Source: Gammaproteobacteria bacterium (GTDB lineage: Bacteria > Pseudomonadota > Gammaproteobacteria > Enterobacterales > Kangiellaceae). From it: a stretch of DNA of 64,000 nt. Positions 53,462 through 63,639 of the stretch are shown here, in pieces. The DNA lies in assembly GCA_013373375.1 (NCBI GenBank), contig JABXHY010000044.1:1-64000 (forward strand), written 5' to 3'. The position numbers were made by a program, and so were the translations under genes. A model generated the notes under the pieces. That model worked only from the letters and a program-made list of their open reading frames with translations. It was not told the DNA's origin and searched no databases. Each line of letters begins with the position of its first letter. The stretch's first letter is position 1.

Positions 53462-54694
53462 ATGGCGGAGAAACCTCAACATCAACCGTTACTATACTTC
53501 AAGCATCAAAAGGGTGACTTGTTGATAAATCAATTGCCCATTTCGCAATTGATTCATCGAGTCGGGCAAACGCCATTTTTTGCTTACGACCGTTCGGTGA
53601 TTGAAGCTAAAGTATCAGAATTGCGCCAAGCATTTGGCCCCGATATATCATTACATTACGCCATCAAGTCAAACCCGATGCCAGCGTTAGTGGATTATAT
53701 AACGCCTCTGGTAGACGGTCTTGACGTTGCCTCTGGCAAAGAGTTAACCGTAGCACTCAATAGCGGTATCAATCCTGAAAAAGTGAGCTTTGCTGGACCA
53801 GCAAAACAAGTCAATGAGCTTTTGATGGCTATAGCCTCAGGCATTACCATAAATATCGAATCAGAGACTGAACTCAAACGCATTATTTCATTGTGTGAAA
53901 ACCATCAGTACAAAGCTAACATTGCTTTACGAATTAATCCCAATTTTGATTTAAAATCGTCAGGCATGAAGATGGCGGGAGGTCCGCAACAGTTTGGAAT
54001 TGATGCTGAACAAGTCGATACCATTGCCGAGTTGCTTAAACATCCAAGTTTAAATGTTAATGGCTTACATATTTTTACCGGTTCCCAAAATTTACAAGCG
54101 CATGCGATTATTGAGGCTCACAAACATATACTCGAACTCGCGATTCAAATCGCAGAACAACTGCAATTAAAATTACAGCACTTGAATATTGGTGGTGGCT
54201 TAGGGATTCCTTATTTTCCCGGTGAAACCTCGATTGAGCTCGAGCCAATTGCGGCAAATTTGAAACGTTTACTCGCAGAGTATCAAACTCAATTAAACAA
54301 CACTGAAATTATTTTAGAGCTGGGAAGATTTTTGGTTGGAGAATCCGGTGTCTTTGTCAGTAAAGTTGTCGATGTAAAACAATCAAGAGACCATACCTTC
54401 ATCATTACCGACGGCGGTTTGCATCATCATTTAGCCGCATCAGGAAACTTTGGTCAGGTTATCCGAAAAAATTACCCGGTAAAAATTGCAAACAAAATGG
54501 ATCAAAACGACAGCATTAAAGCGGATATCGTAGGACCTTTATGCACACCTTTAGATATTCTGGCGAAAAACATGACTTTCCCAGATGTTGAAATTGGCGA
54601 TCTTGTTGCTGTTTTTCAGTCTGGCGCCTACGGTTATACAGCAAGCCCTAAAGATTTTTTAAGTCATCCTTATCCGTTAGAAGTATTGATATAA
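53462..54694 (+). CDS. PLP-dependent decarboxylase, exosortase A system-associated type
   Basis: The 410-residue fold-III enzyme has FFAYDRSVIEAK, the PLP lysine in LHYAIKSNPMP (about residue 69), DVASGKEL, LNIGGGLGIPY and ELGRFLVGESG (complete ELGR). The C-terminal PLCTPLDIL and GAYGYTAS complete the active site. It resembles diaminopimelate decarboxylase but matches TIGR03099, the decarboxylase partner of the ligase. The pair probably makes an amine-modified thioester intermediate; the product is unknown. No exosortase is in the window. Confidence 0.87.
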   Translation: MAEKPQHQPLLYFKHQKGDLLINQLPISQLIHRVGQTPFFAYDRSVIEAKVSELRQAFGPDISLHYAIKSNPMPALVDYITPLVDGLDVASGKELTVALNSGINPEKVSFAGPAKQVNELLMAIASGITINIESETELKRIISLCENHQYKANIALRINPNFDLKSSGMKMAGGPQQFGIDAEQVDTIAELLKHPSLNVNGLHIFTGSQNLQAHAIIEAHKHILELAIQIAEQLQLKLQHLNIGGGLGIPYFPGETSIELEPIAANLKRLLAEYQTQLNNTEIILELGRFLVGESGVFVSKVVDVKQSRDHTFIITDGGLHHHLAASGNFGQVIRKNYPVKIANKMDQNDSIKADIVGPLCTPLDILAKNMTFPDVEIGDLVAVFQSGAYGYTASPKDFLSHPYPLEVLI

Positions 54695-54774
54695 AAAGTT
54701 TTAATAAAAAGAAGTTTCAGCTTAGAGAACTTTGAATTTAGTGATCTTTTAGTAAAACAAAAATGAGTAAATAA

Positions 54775-57237
54775 ATGATTCGAAACTTATATTTTGCATT
54801 AGCTAAGTTGCCACTCAAATGGCTGGTAAGAATTAAAGCTATTCCTGAGCAGCCTATCGAGTCGTTAGAGTTAGATTTAGACAAACCGATTTATTACGTT
54901 CTTCGTACTCGATCAACCTCAAGCTACACCATGTTGCAATCAGAATGTAAACGGCTTGGCTTGCCTGAACCTCAGTATTTAAGCGCATCTGATCAATCGA
55001 TCAAAAATGGCGGTGTGTTCTTTATTCAACATAAAGCAATCTTTGGCCGACGCCAGTCAACAATCACAAAGTACTCTCGATTGCTGGAACAGCTTTTAGA
55101 ACAGCACCAAGACAATAACGATGATGTGCAGTTGGTTCCTGTGTCCATTTACTGGGGCAGAAATCCCGGCAAGGAAAAATCTCTGCTTCGCGTATTGTTG
55201 ACCGATAGTGAGAGCGCAACGCCGTTCAGAAAGTTATTAATATTACTGTTTCAAGGCCGCAACAGCTTTATGCAGTTTGGCCGACCGGTGCAACTTGAAA
55301 AGTTACGCGCTTCGCACTCCTATGGAACAGCAACACTAAAACTGATTCGTATTTTGCGTGTTTATTTTCATCGACAATGGACAGCGGCAATGGGTCCTTT
55401 AGTTGCCAACCGAAAGCAAATGATCACTAGCTTGCTTGCTAACGATGACGTAATAGATGCAATTAAACGCGAACAAAAGAAAAAGAAACTCCCCTATAAT
55501 AAAGCGCGAAAACAAGCTTTAAAATACGCTGACGAAATTGCCTCGAATTACAGTTATAAAATGGTTCGTTTTATGAGCTCTTTTTTAACTTGGTTGTGGA
55601 ATAAAATGTATGGCGGCATTCAAGTTTATAATGCCGAGCGAGTCAGAGACATTGCCAGCTCACATGAAATAATTTATGTGCCCTGTCATCGCAGTCACAT
55701 CGATTACTTATTGTTAAGTTACGTGCTTTATTACGAAGGACTGGTACCACCGCATATTGCAGCCGGAATAAACTTAAACTTCTGGCCCATCGGTGGATTA
55801 CTCCGTCGCGGAGGAGCATTTTTTATTCGCCGAAGCTTTAGTGGTAACCAATTATATACTGCTGTATTTAATGCTTATTTCCATCAATTGCTCAATAAAG
55901 GTGTTCCAGTAGAATTTTTCCCCGAAGGTGGTCGCAGTCGTACTGGCCGGTTACTTCAACCGAAAACCGGCATGATGGGAATGATGGTGCAAAACTTTTT
56001 GCGCGGATGTCGCAAGCCAATCAAAATTGTTCCGGTGTATGTCGGTTACGAACGCATGATGGAAGGCAAAAGCTATTTAAAAGAAATGCAAGGTGGAGAG
56101 AAGAAGAAAGAGTCCATGGGGCAATTGCTTAAAGTTCGTAATCAACTTAAGCAACGTTATGGAAAGGTTTATGTCAACTTTGCTGAACCTTTGGATTTAG
56201 AACAATGGTTAAAGAACAGCGAATTCGACTGGGAATCAGAATCCGGCAAAGAACGTCCGACTTGGTTATCCGATTTCGCAACCATTCTCGGCGAACAAAG
56301 CATGACAAACATTAACAACAGTTGTGTGGTTAATTGTGTGAATTTAACCAGTCTGATTTTATTATCCACTCAACGCAACACTTTAGGTGTTCGAGAGTTA
56401 ACCGAACAGCTGGATTTATACCTCGATTATTTGAACAAAAATATTTACAGCTCAGATAGCGTGTGTGCCTATGACTCAGCTGATGATATTTTACAAGAAG
56501 CTAAAAAACTTGGAGCGATTAACGAGTTTCAAAATCCTTTGGGCAATTTATGCCAAATCAATGAACGTTCGGCGGTTTTAATGACCTACTACCGCAATAA
56601 TATTATTCATCTATTCGCACTCCCATCGTTGATAGCCAGTTGTTTTAGACAAACCTCTAGCTATAAACGTCCCGAATTAAAAGCAGCCTGTACAGCGATT
56701 TATCCATTGCTTAAACGCGAATTATTTTTAAACTGTGACGACAAATCACTAGAAGAAACGCTGGATAAAACTATTGAGTTTTTAACCGATCACAAACTGC
56801 TCGAAGCCCACGGTGAAGATTTAATTTGCCCTCCGATCGAAAGTGAAGAGTATTCGTCGCTCATGTTGTTAGCTGACATTTTAAAAGAAACTCTAGAGCG
56901 CTATGGTATTACGCTAACATTATTGGCAACGCATGCGGGTACCGGATCGATTCGACGTGCTGAACTCGAAGCGCAAAGTCAAAAATTAGCACAACGCATT
57001 GCCGCGCTGTATTCGATTTATGCTCCAGAATCTTTTGATAAAACGTTATTCCAACAAATTGTTGGTACCTTGAGGCGCCAGGGCTTTATTAAAAATAAAG
57101 ACAGCGGTGATCTGGAAATTAGCGGCAGTGTTCCGCAGTTACAGCAACTGGTCATGTCTACGCTGAGCAGAAATACACAAGAAGGACTAGTAAAAACAGC
57201 GCGTTGGGCAGTTAAGCGCTGGCGTGAAGAGAGCTAA
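54775..57237 (+). CDS. plsB: Glycerol-3-phosphate 1-O-acyltransferase
   Basis: The 820-residue membrane-associated enzyme catalyses the first acylation in phospholipid synthesis. The catalytic motif CHRSHIDYL places H305 and D310 at the positions expected for PlsB, followed by GGAFFIRRSF, VEFFPEGGRSRTGR and IVPVYVGYERMMEG. Length is normal. It is monocistronic, 80 bp after the decarboxylase gene. The start ATG lacks a strong Shine-Dalgarno sequence (GAGTAAATA). Confidence 0.96.
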   Translation: MIRNLYFALAKLPLKWLVRIKAIPEQPIESLELDLDKPIYYVLRTRSTSSYTMLQSECKRLGLPEPQYLSASDQSIKNGGVFFIQHKAIFGRRQSTITKYSRLLEQLLEQHQDNNDDVQLVPVSIYWGRNPGKEKSLLRVLLTDSESATPFRKLLILLFQGRNSFMQFGRPVQLEKLRASHSYGTATLKLIRILRVYFHRQWTAAMGPLVANRKQMITSLLANDDVIDAIKREQKKKKLPYNKARKQALKYADEIASNYSYKMVRFMSSFLTWLWNKMYGGIQVYNAERVRDIASSHEIIYVPCHRSHIDYLLLSYVLYYEGLVPPHIAAGINLNFWPIGGLLRRGGAFFIRRSFSGNQLYTAVFNAYFHQLLNKGVPVEFFPEGGRSRTGRLLQPKTGMMGMMVQNFLRGCRKPIKIVPVYVGYERMMEGKSYLKEMQGGEKKKESMGQLLKVRNQLKQRYGKVYVNFAEPLDLEQWLKNSEFDWESESGKERPTWLSDFATILGEQSMTNINNSCVVNCVNLTSLILLSTQRNTLGVRELTEQLDLYLDYLNKNIYSSDSVCAYDSADDILQEAKKLGAINEFQNPLGNLCQINERSAVLMTYYRNNIIHLFALPSLIASCFRQTSSYKRPELKAACTAIYPLLKRELFLNCDDKSLEETLDKTIEFLTDHKLLEAHGEDLICPPIESEEYSSLMLLADILKETLERYGITLTLLATHAGTGSIRRAELEAQSQKLAQRIAALYSIYAPESFDKTLFQQIVGTLRRQGFIKNKDSGDLEISGSVPQLQQLVMSTLSRNTQEGLVKTARWAVKRWREES

Positions 57238-57252
57238 TTGCCATTTTAATCG

Positions 57253-57304
57253 TCGAGCCAGAATTTAATTCTAACTATTTAAGTGATAAAAGAGACTGGC
57301 TCGA
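57253..57304. terminator. Large-loop inverted repeat between convergent plsB and ubiA
   Basis: TCGAGCCAG and CTGGCTCGA are perfect 9-bp arms 34 bases apart, with ATCTTTTTG after the right arm. It lies between two convergent genes and may end both. The large loop lowers confidence. Confidence 0.35.
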
Positions 57305-57360
57305 AGATTAATTGAGTAATCTTTTTGTAATTTTAATTCTAAAACTTTCTCTGCGAATTT

Positions 57361-58344
57361 TTATCGAGTGGCGTAATGGCCGATCATTCCTAATAAGATA
57401 ATCAGTCCAACATAGTTATTATTCAGAAAGGCTTTAAAGCACTGTTCAGGATTTCTCTTTCGAGTAATCCAAAATTGATAAGCCATTAAACAAACAGCAC
57501 ACAAAAGACCGACATAGTATGGCCAGGTAAGTTCAAGTCTCACGCCTAATAACAACATTCCAAAAATAAAAAATGTTTGAATAACTGCAATTATCGGTAA
57601 GTCTGCATCGCCAAATAAAATCGCTGTCGATTTAATTCCTAATTTGAGATCATCTTTTCGATCCACCATGCCATAAAAGGTATCGTATGCGAGCACCCAC
57701 ATTAGTGTGGATAAATACATTAGCCAGGCTTCTATCGGTACTTCTCCTTCCACTGCCCCATACGCCATCGGAATTGACCAAGCGAATGCTGCGCCTAGTA
57801 TCACTTGAGGAAAATAGGTGTGGCGTTTCATAAATGGATAAATAGACGCAATCAGAATTGCGCCAAATGACAGTGCAACAGTGAAAAGATTTAACGTTAA
57901 TACGAGCGCGAACGCGCAAAGGCTTAGAGCAATAAATAATCCTAACGCTTCTTGTACCGAAGCAGTACCTCGTGCCAGAGGTCTATTTTTCGTCCGCTTA
58001 ACTTTGCCATCAAAATTTCGATCGGCAATATCATTTATCACACATCCAGCAGACCTCATTAAAAAAGTGCCCAGAGTAAAAATAACGATTAAAGACAAAT
58101 TCGGAGCGCCATCTGACGCGAGTAACAGCGCCCATAACGTTGGCCAAAGCAATAGGTATACACCAATTGGTCTATCAATTCGCATTAACTGACCATAGGC
58201 ATTTAATGGCCGTCGAACATGCGCTGGCACTTTATCGCGATAGATATCCGGAACTTTTGTAAATAACAGCGGAGCCTTTCGATAACACCAGCGAGCTATT
58301 CGAGTCCATAAATCCAGTTGGGCGTTAGTTTTTTTTCTCATCAT
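57361..58344 (-). CDS. ubiA: 4-hydroxybenzoate octaprenyltransferase
   Basis: The 327-residue polytopic enzyme attaches the polyprenyl tail to 4-hydroxybenzoate in ubiquinone synthesis. The two aspartate-rich motifs are present: NDIADRNFD (about residue 103) and DTFYGMVDRKDD (about residue 220). The N-terminal 40 residues are a longer-than-usual soluble extension (E. coli UbiA is 290). It begins one base after the ubiC stop, so the genes are translationally coupled. Confidence 0.96.
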   Translation of the reverse strand: MMRKKTNAQLDLWTRIARWCYRKAPLLFTKVPDIYRDKVPAHVRRPLNAYGQLMRIDRPIGVYLLLWPTLWALLLASDGAPNLSLIVIFTLGTFLMRSAGCVINDIADRNFDGKVKRTKNRPLARGTASVQEALGLFIALSLCAFALVLTLNLFTVALSFGAILIASIYPFMKRHTYFPQVILGAAFAWSIPMAYGAVEGEVPIEAWLMYLSTLMWVLAYDTFYGMVDRKDDLKLGIKSTAILFGDADLPIIAVIQTFFIFGMLLLGVRLELTWPYYVGLLCAVCLMAYQFWITRKRNPEQCFKAFLNNNYVGLIILLGMIGHYATR

Positions 58345-58345
58345 C

Positions 58346-58858
58346 TCAGTGGGCGTCTTGTTGATGATTATCTCTAAGTTGATGATAAAGCGGATGCGCT
58401 GGTAAAAAGACTTCTTTTAGCAGTAATGGTCGAGTTGAAATATGGAACAGTGATCGCCGACACCACAAAGGTTTATCAAGATTATTGTGTGACCATTGAA
58501 TCTTATCCACTAACCTAAAGTCGATATCACGCCGCTCAGCTTTTAATCGATTGAATAATATTGGCCCTAAGGCTTGCTGTTTTAATAAACGTAATCGCGC
58601 TGCCTGGCCAACCAATGAGCTTAATGGAGCTACCGTTCTTGCGACGACCCACGAAACACCGTTAAAAGCTAAATCGACTTCGCGCACCCACGCCCACTGA
58701 CGCCAGGGAATACCCAAAACCAAGGACTCATCGGGAAATACCGGCCTGACGCCTTGGTCAAGTACCTTGACCTGCATCTGCTGTCCGCTCCATTGCTCCA
58801 TTTTTTCGGTAAGTGAGCCAGTAAAGCTCAGCCAATCAAATTTCAAAGGTATTTCCAC
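58346..58858 (-). CDS. ubiC: Chorismate lyase
   Basis: The 170-residue cytosolic enzyme converts chorismate to 4-hydroxybenzoate and pyruvate, supplying UbiA. Characteristic segments: VFPDESLVLGIPWRQWAWVREVDLAFNGVSWVVARTV and LWCRRSLFHISTRPLLLKEVFLPAHPLY with the conserved Arg and Glu residues. The start is a GTG without an obvious ribosome binding site; no better start is in frame nearby. The ubiC-ubiA order is the usual one in gammaproteobacteria. Confidence 0.92.
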   Translation of the reverse strand: MEIPLKFDWLSFTGSLTEKMEQWSGQQMQVKVLDQGVRPVFPDESLVLGIPWRQWAWVREVDLAFNGVSWVVARTVAPLSSLVGQAARLRLLKQQALGPILFNRLKAERRDIDFRLVDKIQWSHNNLDKPLWCRRSLFHISTRPLLLKEVFLPAHPLYHQLRDNHQQDAH

Positions 58859-58962
58859 TGACTACTGTTTATTAATGTTTTTTGCCATTGTATCTGTTTT
58901 CATCCACTGGGCGAAGCCTGCATGAGTTGAGATCACAAAATTCACGTCTATACTAAAATACC

Positions 58963-59409
58963 ATGATGCACCGAAACCACATTGTGATGAATTTAACCTT
59001 GAAATACATTTTTGCTTTATTCTTTATGATAATAGCCTTACCAGCTATTACCGCTGAAGAAGCTAATCCTGAAGAACCTAAAGCCGAGGTTCACTACTTC
59101 GATCTCGATCCCAATATTATCACCAACTACCAAAAACCACCCTCAAGACGCCTTGGTTTTGTTACTGTCGATGTGCAACTTCAAGTATCGTCAGTCGCAA
59201 GCTTAGATGATCTGGAATACCATAAACCATTAGTCGAAAGCACCATTATTGATGTAATCAATGAGCTCGATGAAAAGACCATTAAAGACATATCGAAAAG
59301 AAATGAAATAAGAGCTAAAGTCAAAATGCGAGTGGCAAACGCATTAAAAGAAGAAACTGGCAAAGAAATCGTTGATGATGTTTTGTTTACCAGTTTTATA
59401 TATCAATAA
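58963..59409 (+). CDS. FliL-like flagellar basal-body-associated protein
   Basis: The 148-residue protein has one N-terminal hydrophobic segment ending in ITA (about residue 30), which could be a signal or anchor. A FliL-type domain follows: LDPNIITNY, RRLGFVTVDVQLQV, HKPLVESTIIDVINELDEKTI, and VANALKEETGKEIVDDVLFTSFIYQ. FliL supports stator function at the flagellar motor, but no flagellar genes are nearby, and stand-alone FliL-like proteins occur in many gammaproteobacteria at this locus. Met9 is an alternative start. Confidence 0.85.
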   Translation: MMHRNHIVMNLTLKYIFALFFMIIALPAITAEEANPEEPKAEVHYFDLDPNIITNYQKPPSRRLGFVTVDVQLQVSSVASLDDLEYHKPLVESTIIDVINELDEKTIKDISKRNEIRAKVKMRVANALKEETGKEIVDDVLFTSFIYQ

Positions 59410-59418
59410 CTGACATCT

Positions 59419-59730
59419 TTAATCAACATCTACCGGATACTGCAGTTTCCAAGCTTCGAAACCACCATCCATACTGTAAACCTCTGAAAATCCTTGCTCG
59501 GTCATAAACTGGGCAGCCGGCTGACTCGAGTTACCATGATAACAAACCACGATTAAAGGTTTTGCTTTATCCGCTTGAGATAAAAACTCAGCTAAATTCT
59601 CATTGGTGACGTGCGATGACTTTGGAATATGTCCATTTGAGTAGGATTGGGGATCTCGAATATCAATCACATTGGCTTGCTTATCTTGTTGTAGCTGATT
59701 GGCTTCGGATATCGAAATACGTTTGAACAT
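59419..59730 (-). CDS. glpE: Thiosulfate sulfurtransferase (rhodanese)
   Basis: This 103-residue single-domain rhodanese has the active-site loop CYHGNSS (Cys63), as in E. coli GlpE, plus VIDIRDPQSYSNGHIPKS and the C-terminal SMDGGFEAWK. It transfers sulfur from thiosulfate to cyanide or dithiols in the cytoplasm. It is 94 bp downstream of glpG on the same strand, the glpEG arrangement known from enterobacteria. AAGG supports the ATG. Confidence 0.93.
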   Translation of the reverse strand: MFKRISISEANQLQQDKQANVIDIRDPQSYSNGHIPKSSHVTNENLAEFLSQADKAKPLIVVCYHGNSSQPAAQFMTEQGFSEVYSMDGGFEAWKLQYPVDVD

Positions 59731-59823
59731 TGAAATACCTTAAGAACGTTTATATAAACCTTTATATGAACTGTTAAATAAAACTTACTATGCCTGACAG
59801 GACACCTTAAAAGTGAACAGTGT

Positions 59824-60696
59824 CTATCGTTTAGGATCAAGCTTTAAAACATTAACATCAAACCAGGCTAAAGCTAAGCCAGAAATCAGACCAACAGCAT
59901 GAGCGGCATTTGCGACTGACCCCAACATTCCGGTAAATCCTAAAGCTAACCAAATAAGCATAAAGGTCATTATTGATGGATTTAATTTTACACCGAAGTG
60001 TTTGTCAATTTTGCCACGTAAAAATAAATAGCCGAGCAAACCAAAAACAACACCTGAGAGCCCACCGAAACGAGAATCGTAATTCGCTAAAATTTTATCT
60101 CGATGGATTAAGTACTCAGCGAAATTCGAAAGAACTCCGATGGTGACAATATGATAAATCAGAGTAAAGCTATTAAGACGCCTCTCTATCACTCCGCCAA
60201 GATCCCAAAACCACATTAAATTGAAAAGCAAGTGCATGAAGACGATACCAAGCACGGGAAAATGAATGAAAATAGGTGTAATCATTCGGTATATTTCACC
60301 GCTCAAGATCTCCCTTTCATCAAATAAAAATAGTTTGGTTACTTCATTGGTACCGAATCCAGTAATGAGACTAACTGCAATAGCAATACAGCTTATAGTG
60401 ATAGTAATTGGACCAGAACGCTCCAGGAACTTCGACAATAACTTTTCACCACTTACGCCAGATAATTTATGTTCTCGCCCAGCTTCCCACGAAGCTTCAC
60501 GGTATTTTGGTAAATTAGGATTAATCAAAAATGTTTCAAGTTCAAGTTGCGCTCGATTAATATCGGACTGATTCGGAACGCCTAATAAAAAAGAATCGCC
60601 CTCTTTCTTGAATTGGCAATCAATACCAACCGTTTTTAAGTAGTCAACAAAAGCAAGAGTTGCTCTTTCAGAGTTTAATCGCCCAACGATATTCAT
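59824..60696 (-). CDS. glpG: Rhomboid intramembrane serine protease
   Basis: The start is the ATG one base after the elaA stop; a TTG at 60708 is upstream. Residues 1-70 form the small cytoplasmic GlpG domain. Six membrane helices follow with HLLFNLMWFWDLGG, the serine loop GGLSGVVFGLLGY and the helix-6 histidine AAHAVGLISG. The serine-histidine dyad is intact. The enzyme cleaves transmembrane segments of membrane proteins. This is a GlpG-type rhomboid, not a rhombosortase. Confidence 0.93.
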   Translation of the reverse strand: MNIVGRLNSERATLAFVDYLKTVGIDCQFKKEGDSFLLGVPNQSDINRAQLELETFLINPNLPKYREASWEAGREHKLSGVSGEKLLSKFLERSGPITITISCIAIAVSLITGFGTNEVTKLFLFDEREILSGEIYRMITPIFIHFPVLGIVFMHLLFNLMWFWDLGGVIERRLNSFTLIYHIVTIGVLSNFAEYLIHRDKILANYDSRFGGLSGVVFGLLGYLFLRGKIDKHFGVKLNPSIMTFMLIWLALGFTGMLGSVANAAHAVGLISGLALAWFDVNVLKLDPKR

Positions 60697-60697
60697 T

Positions 60698-61183
60698 TTA
60701 TGACTCAACCAATTTTGCTCGGATCATATGAATGTGATCAATCCCATCTTCATCGTAAACATCCGACGATTGAACAAAACCAAAGCTCTCATAGAACTTT
60801 TTTAAATAAAGTTGAGCGCCGATTTCCGTTTCTCTATTCGAATAGAGCTCATCAATTCGCTTTAACCCTTCAGCGACTAATGCTCGACCGACGCCAAATT
60901 TTCGATAATTAAGTGACGAACAAATTCGTCCAATTGAGCAGCGTCCTTGGTAAGGTTGATACTCATGAAAAAACCGTAGAGTCGCAACCAACTCGCCATC
61001 ATACCAACCTAATAAATGCTCCGCTTCAGAATCAATACCATCGATATCGTGAAACGGACAATCTTGCTCGACAATAAAAACATCTTGCCGCAGCTTAAAC
61101 ATGGCAACCGCTTCATCTCGCGTTAGCGCATTATAATGTCGCCATTGCCAATCGATATCTGAGAGATTCAGCGTTTGTTGCAT
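60698..61183 (-). CDS. elaA: GNAT N-acetyltransferase, ElaA family
   Basis: The 161-residue protein opens with WQWRHYNALTRDEAVAMFKLRQDVFIVEQDC and has DIDGIDSEAEHL and LVATLRFFHE, the ElaA hallmarks. The acetyl-CoA loop (RKFGVGRALVAEGLKRI) and C-terminal FYESFGFVQSSDVYDEDGIDHIHM follow. The acetyl acceptor is unknown. The stop is one base ahead of the glpG ATG, so the genes are coupled. Confidence 0.9.
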   Translation of the reverse strand: MQQTLNLSDIDWQWRHYNALTRDEAVAMFKLRQDVFIVEQDCPFHDIDGIDSEAEHLLGWYDGELVATLRFFHEYQPYQGRCSIGRICSSLNYRKFGVGRALVAEGLKRIDELYSNRETEIGAQLYLKKFYESFGFVQSSDVYDEDGIDHIHMIRAKLVES

Positions 61184-61231
61184 GCTATTACTCTTTTTAA
61201 TTTTATGTTTTTGAACGCTGCAAACTTAGAC

Positions 61232-62266
61232 CTACGCTTGAGCAGTCCAGTCTAAAACAACTTTACCCGATTGACCGGAGCCCATGGTGTCGAAACCTTG
61301 TTGAAACTCGTCAACCGAATATCGATGAGTAATAATCGGAGATATATCCAATCCAGACTGCAACATGCTCACCATTTTGTACCAGGTTTCGTACATTTCT
61401 CGACCGTAAATTCCTTTGATGACCAAACCTTTAAAAATAACCTGATTCCAATCAACTCCCATTTCGCCTGGTGGTATTCCAAGCATGGCAATTTTGCCAC
61501 CGTGATTCATGGTATTAAGCATTTGCTTGAATGCAGAAGGAACACCCGACATTTCAAGACCTACGTCGAATCCTTCTGTCATGCCAAGTTCACTCATGAC
61601 ATCTTTTAAGTTTTCGTCAGCAACATTCACGGCTCTGGACGCGCCCATTTTAAGCGCAAGGTCGAGCCGATATTTGTTGACGTCGGTAATCACAACGTGA
61701 CGAGCACCCACGTGACGACAAACCGCGGCCGCCATAATTCCGATTGGACCAGCCCCGGTTATTAAAACGTCTTCACCCACTAAATCAAACGACAAAGCGG
61801 TGTGAACCGCATTACCAAAAGGATCAAAAATCGATGCCAAATCGTCTGAAATATCATCTGGAATTTTAAAGGCATTCTCTGCTGGAATTGACAAATACTC
61901 AGCAAACGCACCGCTGCGATTAACGCCAACACCAAAAGTATTTCGACATAAGTGACGGCGCCCAGCACGACAGTTTCGACAATGCCCGCAAGTGATGTGA
62001 CCTTCTCCAGAGACTCGATCACCCACCTTGAATCCTTTCACTTCTTGGCCGATTGCCGCGATCTCTCCGACAAATTCGTGCCCCACAACCATAGGCACCG
62101 GGATTGTGTTTTGTGACCACTCATCCCAGTTATAAATGTGCATGTCGGTGCCACAAATGGCCGTTTTACGAATTTTAATTAAAACATCATTATGACCAAC
62201 TTCTGGCTTTGGTTGATCAACCATCCAAATACCAACTTCTGATTTGGCTTTGCTTAATGTTTTCAT
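61232..62266 (-). CDS. tdh: L-threonine 3-dehydrogenase
   Basis: I place the start at the ATG 22 bp after kbl, giving 344 residues, near the family's 341; the open frame extends to 62425 inside kbl. Catalytic zinc ligands lie in [14 protein letters not shown] and GHEFVGEI. The structural zinc site is [15 protein letters not shown] (about residue 97), and [11 protein letters not shown] is the NAD site. It oxidises threonine to 2-amino-3-ketobutyrate, the substrate of Kbl. Confidence 0.95.
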   Translation of the reverse strand: MKTLSKAKSEVGIWMVDQPKPEVGHNDVLIKIRKTAICGTDMHIYNWDEWSQNTIPVPMVVGHEFVGEIAAIGQEVKGFKVGDRVSGEGHITCGHCRNCRAGRRHLCRNTFGVGVNRSGAFAEYLSIPAENAFKIPDDISDDLASIFDPFGNAVHTALSFDLVGEDVLITGAGPIGIMAAAVCRHVGARHVVITDVNKYRLDLALKMGASRAVNVADENLKDVMSELGMTEGFDVGLEMSGVPSAFKQMLNTMNHGGKIAMLGIPPGEMGVDWNQVIFKGLVIKGIYGREMYETWYKMVSMLQSGLDISPIITHRYSVDEFQQGFDTMGSGQSGKVVLDWTAQA

Positions 62267-62288
62267 GAAAGGATTCTCACTGAGTAAA

Positions 62289-63482
62289 TTAAATAATGGA
62301 CAGAGCTTTGCCGACTTTTTCGAATGCTGCGACAGCTTGATCGATATGATGCAATTCATGCGCTGCAGACATTTGAGTACGAATTCTGGCTTGCCCTTTT
62401 GGTACAACTGGAAAACTAAAGCCAACTACATATACGCCTTCTTCTAGCATTTGGTCAGCGAATTTTTTAGCCAAAGCAGCATCACCAATCATAACTGGAA
62501 TTATAGGATGCTCGCCGGGTAATAGCTCAAATCCAAGTGCGCTCATTTTCTCTCTGAAATATTGTGCATTTCGTCGAAGCTTTTCTCTCAACTCATCGCC
62601 TTGTTCGAGCATGTCGAGTACTTTAACCGACGCTTCTGCGATAACAGGCGCCAAAGTATTTGAAAACAAATAGGGACGAGAACGCTGACGTAACCACTCA
62701 ATCACTTCCTTTTTACCCGACGTGTATCCGCCCGACGCTCCGCCCAAGGCTTTACCTAAAGTACCGGTGATAATATCAACACGCCCCATGACGTCGCAGT
62801 ACTCGTGCGTTCCACGACCTTTTTCTCCCATAAATCCAACCGCATGACAGTCGTCCACCATTACCATGGCGCCATATTTGTCTGCTAGATCGCAAATAGC
62901 AGGTAAGTTGGCAATATAGCCATCCATTGAAAATACACCATCGGTTGCTATGAGCTTGTGACGTGCACCATCAGCTTCCGCTTGCTTTAATTTTTCTTCC
63001 AGATCAGCCATGTCATTATTGCTGTAACGATACCGCTTGGCTTTACTCAATCGAATGCCGTCGATGATAGACGCGTGATTCAAGGCATCGGAAATAACTG
63101 CGTCTTCAGGGCCAAGTATGGTTTCAAATAATCCACCGTTAGCATCAAAGCAGGACGGATACAAAATTGTATCTTCCATTTTTAAAAACTGGCTGATGCG
63201 TTGTTCTAATGTTTTGTGAATCTCCTGAGTACCACAAATGAATCTTACCGAAGCCATCCCATAGCCCCATTTATCGAGACCTTCTTTCCCAGACTCAATT
63301 AGCTCAGGCGCATTCGCTAAACCAAGATAGTTATTGGCACAAAAATTCAGTACATTTTTACCGCTGGTAACGTGGATATCCGCTTGCTGCTGCGAATCAA
63401 TCACTCGCTCTTCTTTATACAAACCTTCTTCGTGTAACTCGGTTATTTGCTGCTGAAGCTGTTGATAAAAGTCTTGTTTCAT
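62289..63482 (-). CDS. kbl: 2-amino-3-ketobutyrate CoA ligase
   Basis: I place the start at the ATG at 63482 (397 residues, as in E. coli). This PLP enzyme cleaves 2-amino-3-ketobutyrate with CoA to glycine and acetyl-CoA. Family segments: [43 protein letters not shown], the PLP lysine in [15 protein letters not shown] and [13 protein letters not shown]. It is the first gene of the kbl-tdh threonine-degradation operon. There is no strong Shine-Dalgarno sequence; a TTG at 63497 is less likely. Confidence 0.96.
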   Translation of the reverse strand: MKQDFYQQLQQQITELHEEGLYKEERVIDSQQQADIHVTSGKNVLNFCANNYLGLANAPELIESGKEGLDKWGYGMASVRFICGTQEIHKTLEQRISQFLKMEDTILYPSCFDANGGLFETILGPEDAVISDALNHASIIDGIRLSKAKRYRYSNNDMADLEEKLKQAEADGARHKLIATDGVFSMDGYIANLPAICDLADKYGAMVMVDDCHAVGFMGEKGRGTHEYCDVMGRVDIITGTLGKALGGASGGYTSGKKEVIEWLRQRSRPYLFSNTLAPVIAEASVKVLDMLEQGDELREKLRRNAQYFREKMSALGFELLPGEHPIIPVMIGDAALAKKFADQMLEEGVYVVGFSFPVVPKGQARIRTQMSAAHELHHIDQAVAAFEKVGKALSII

Positions 63483-63639
63483 AGTGTAAATGCCCAAGGT
63501 TTAAATTTGCTGAATTGTAACATAACCAGGCTAAATTGCTGCGATCTTAACGCTCCCCAAACACTGCTCCAACCAATATATTGGTTGTTTTTTAAACTTG
63601 TCTATAATTAGTTGATAATATGGAACTTTTAGACTGCTT

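Noticed and set aside
59824-60696. Rhombosortase for the GlyGly-CTERM collagenase
   Set aside because: The protein has the cytoplasmic GlpG N-terminal domain and GlpG landmarks, and sits with glpE; rhombosortases lack that domain.
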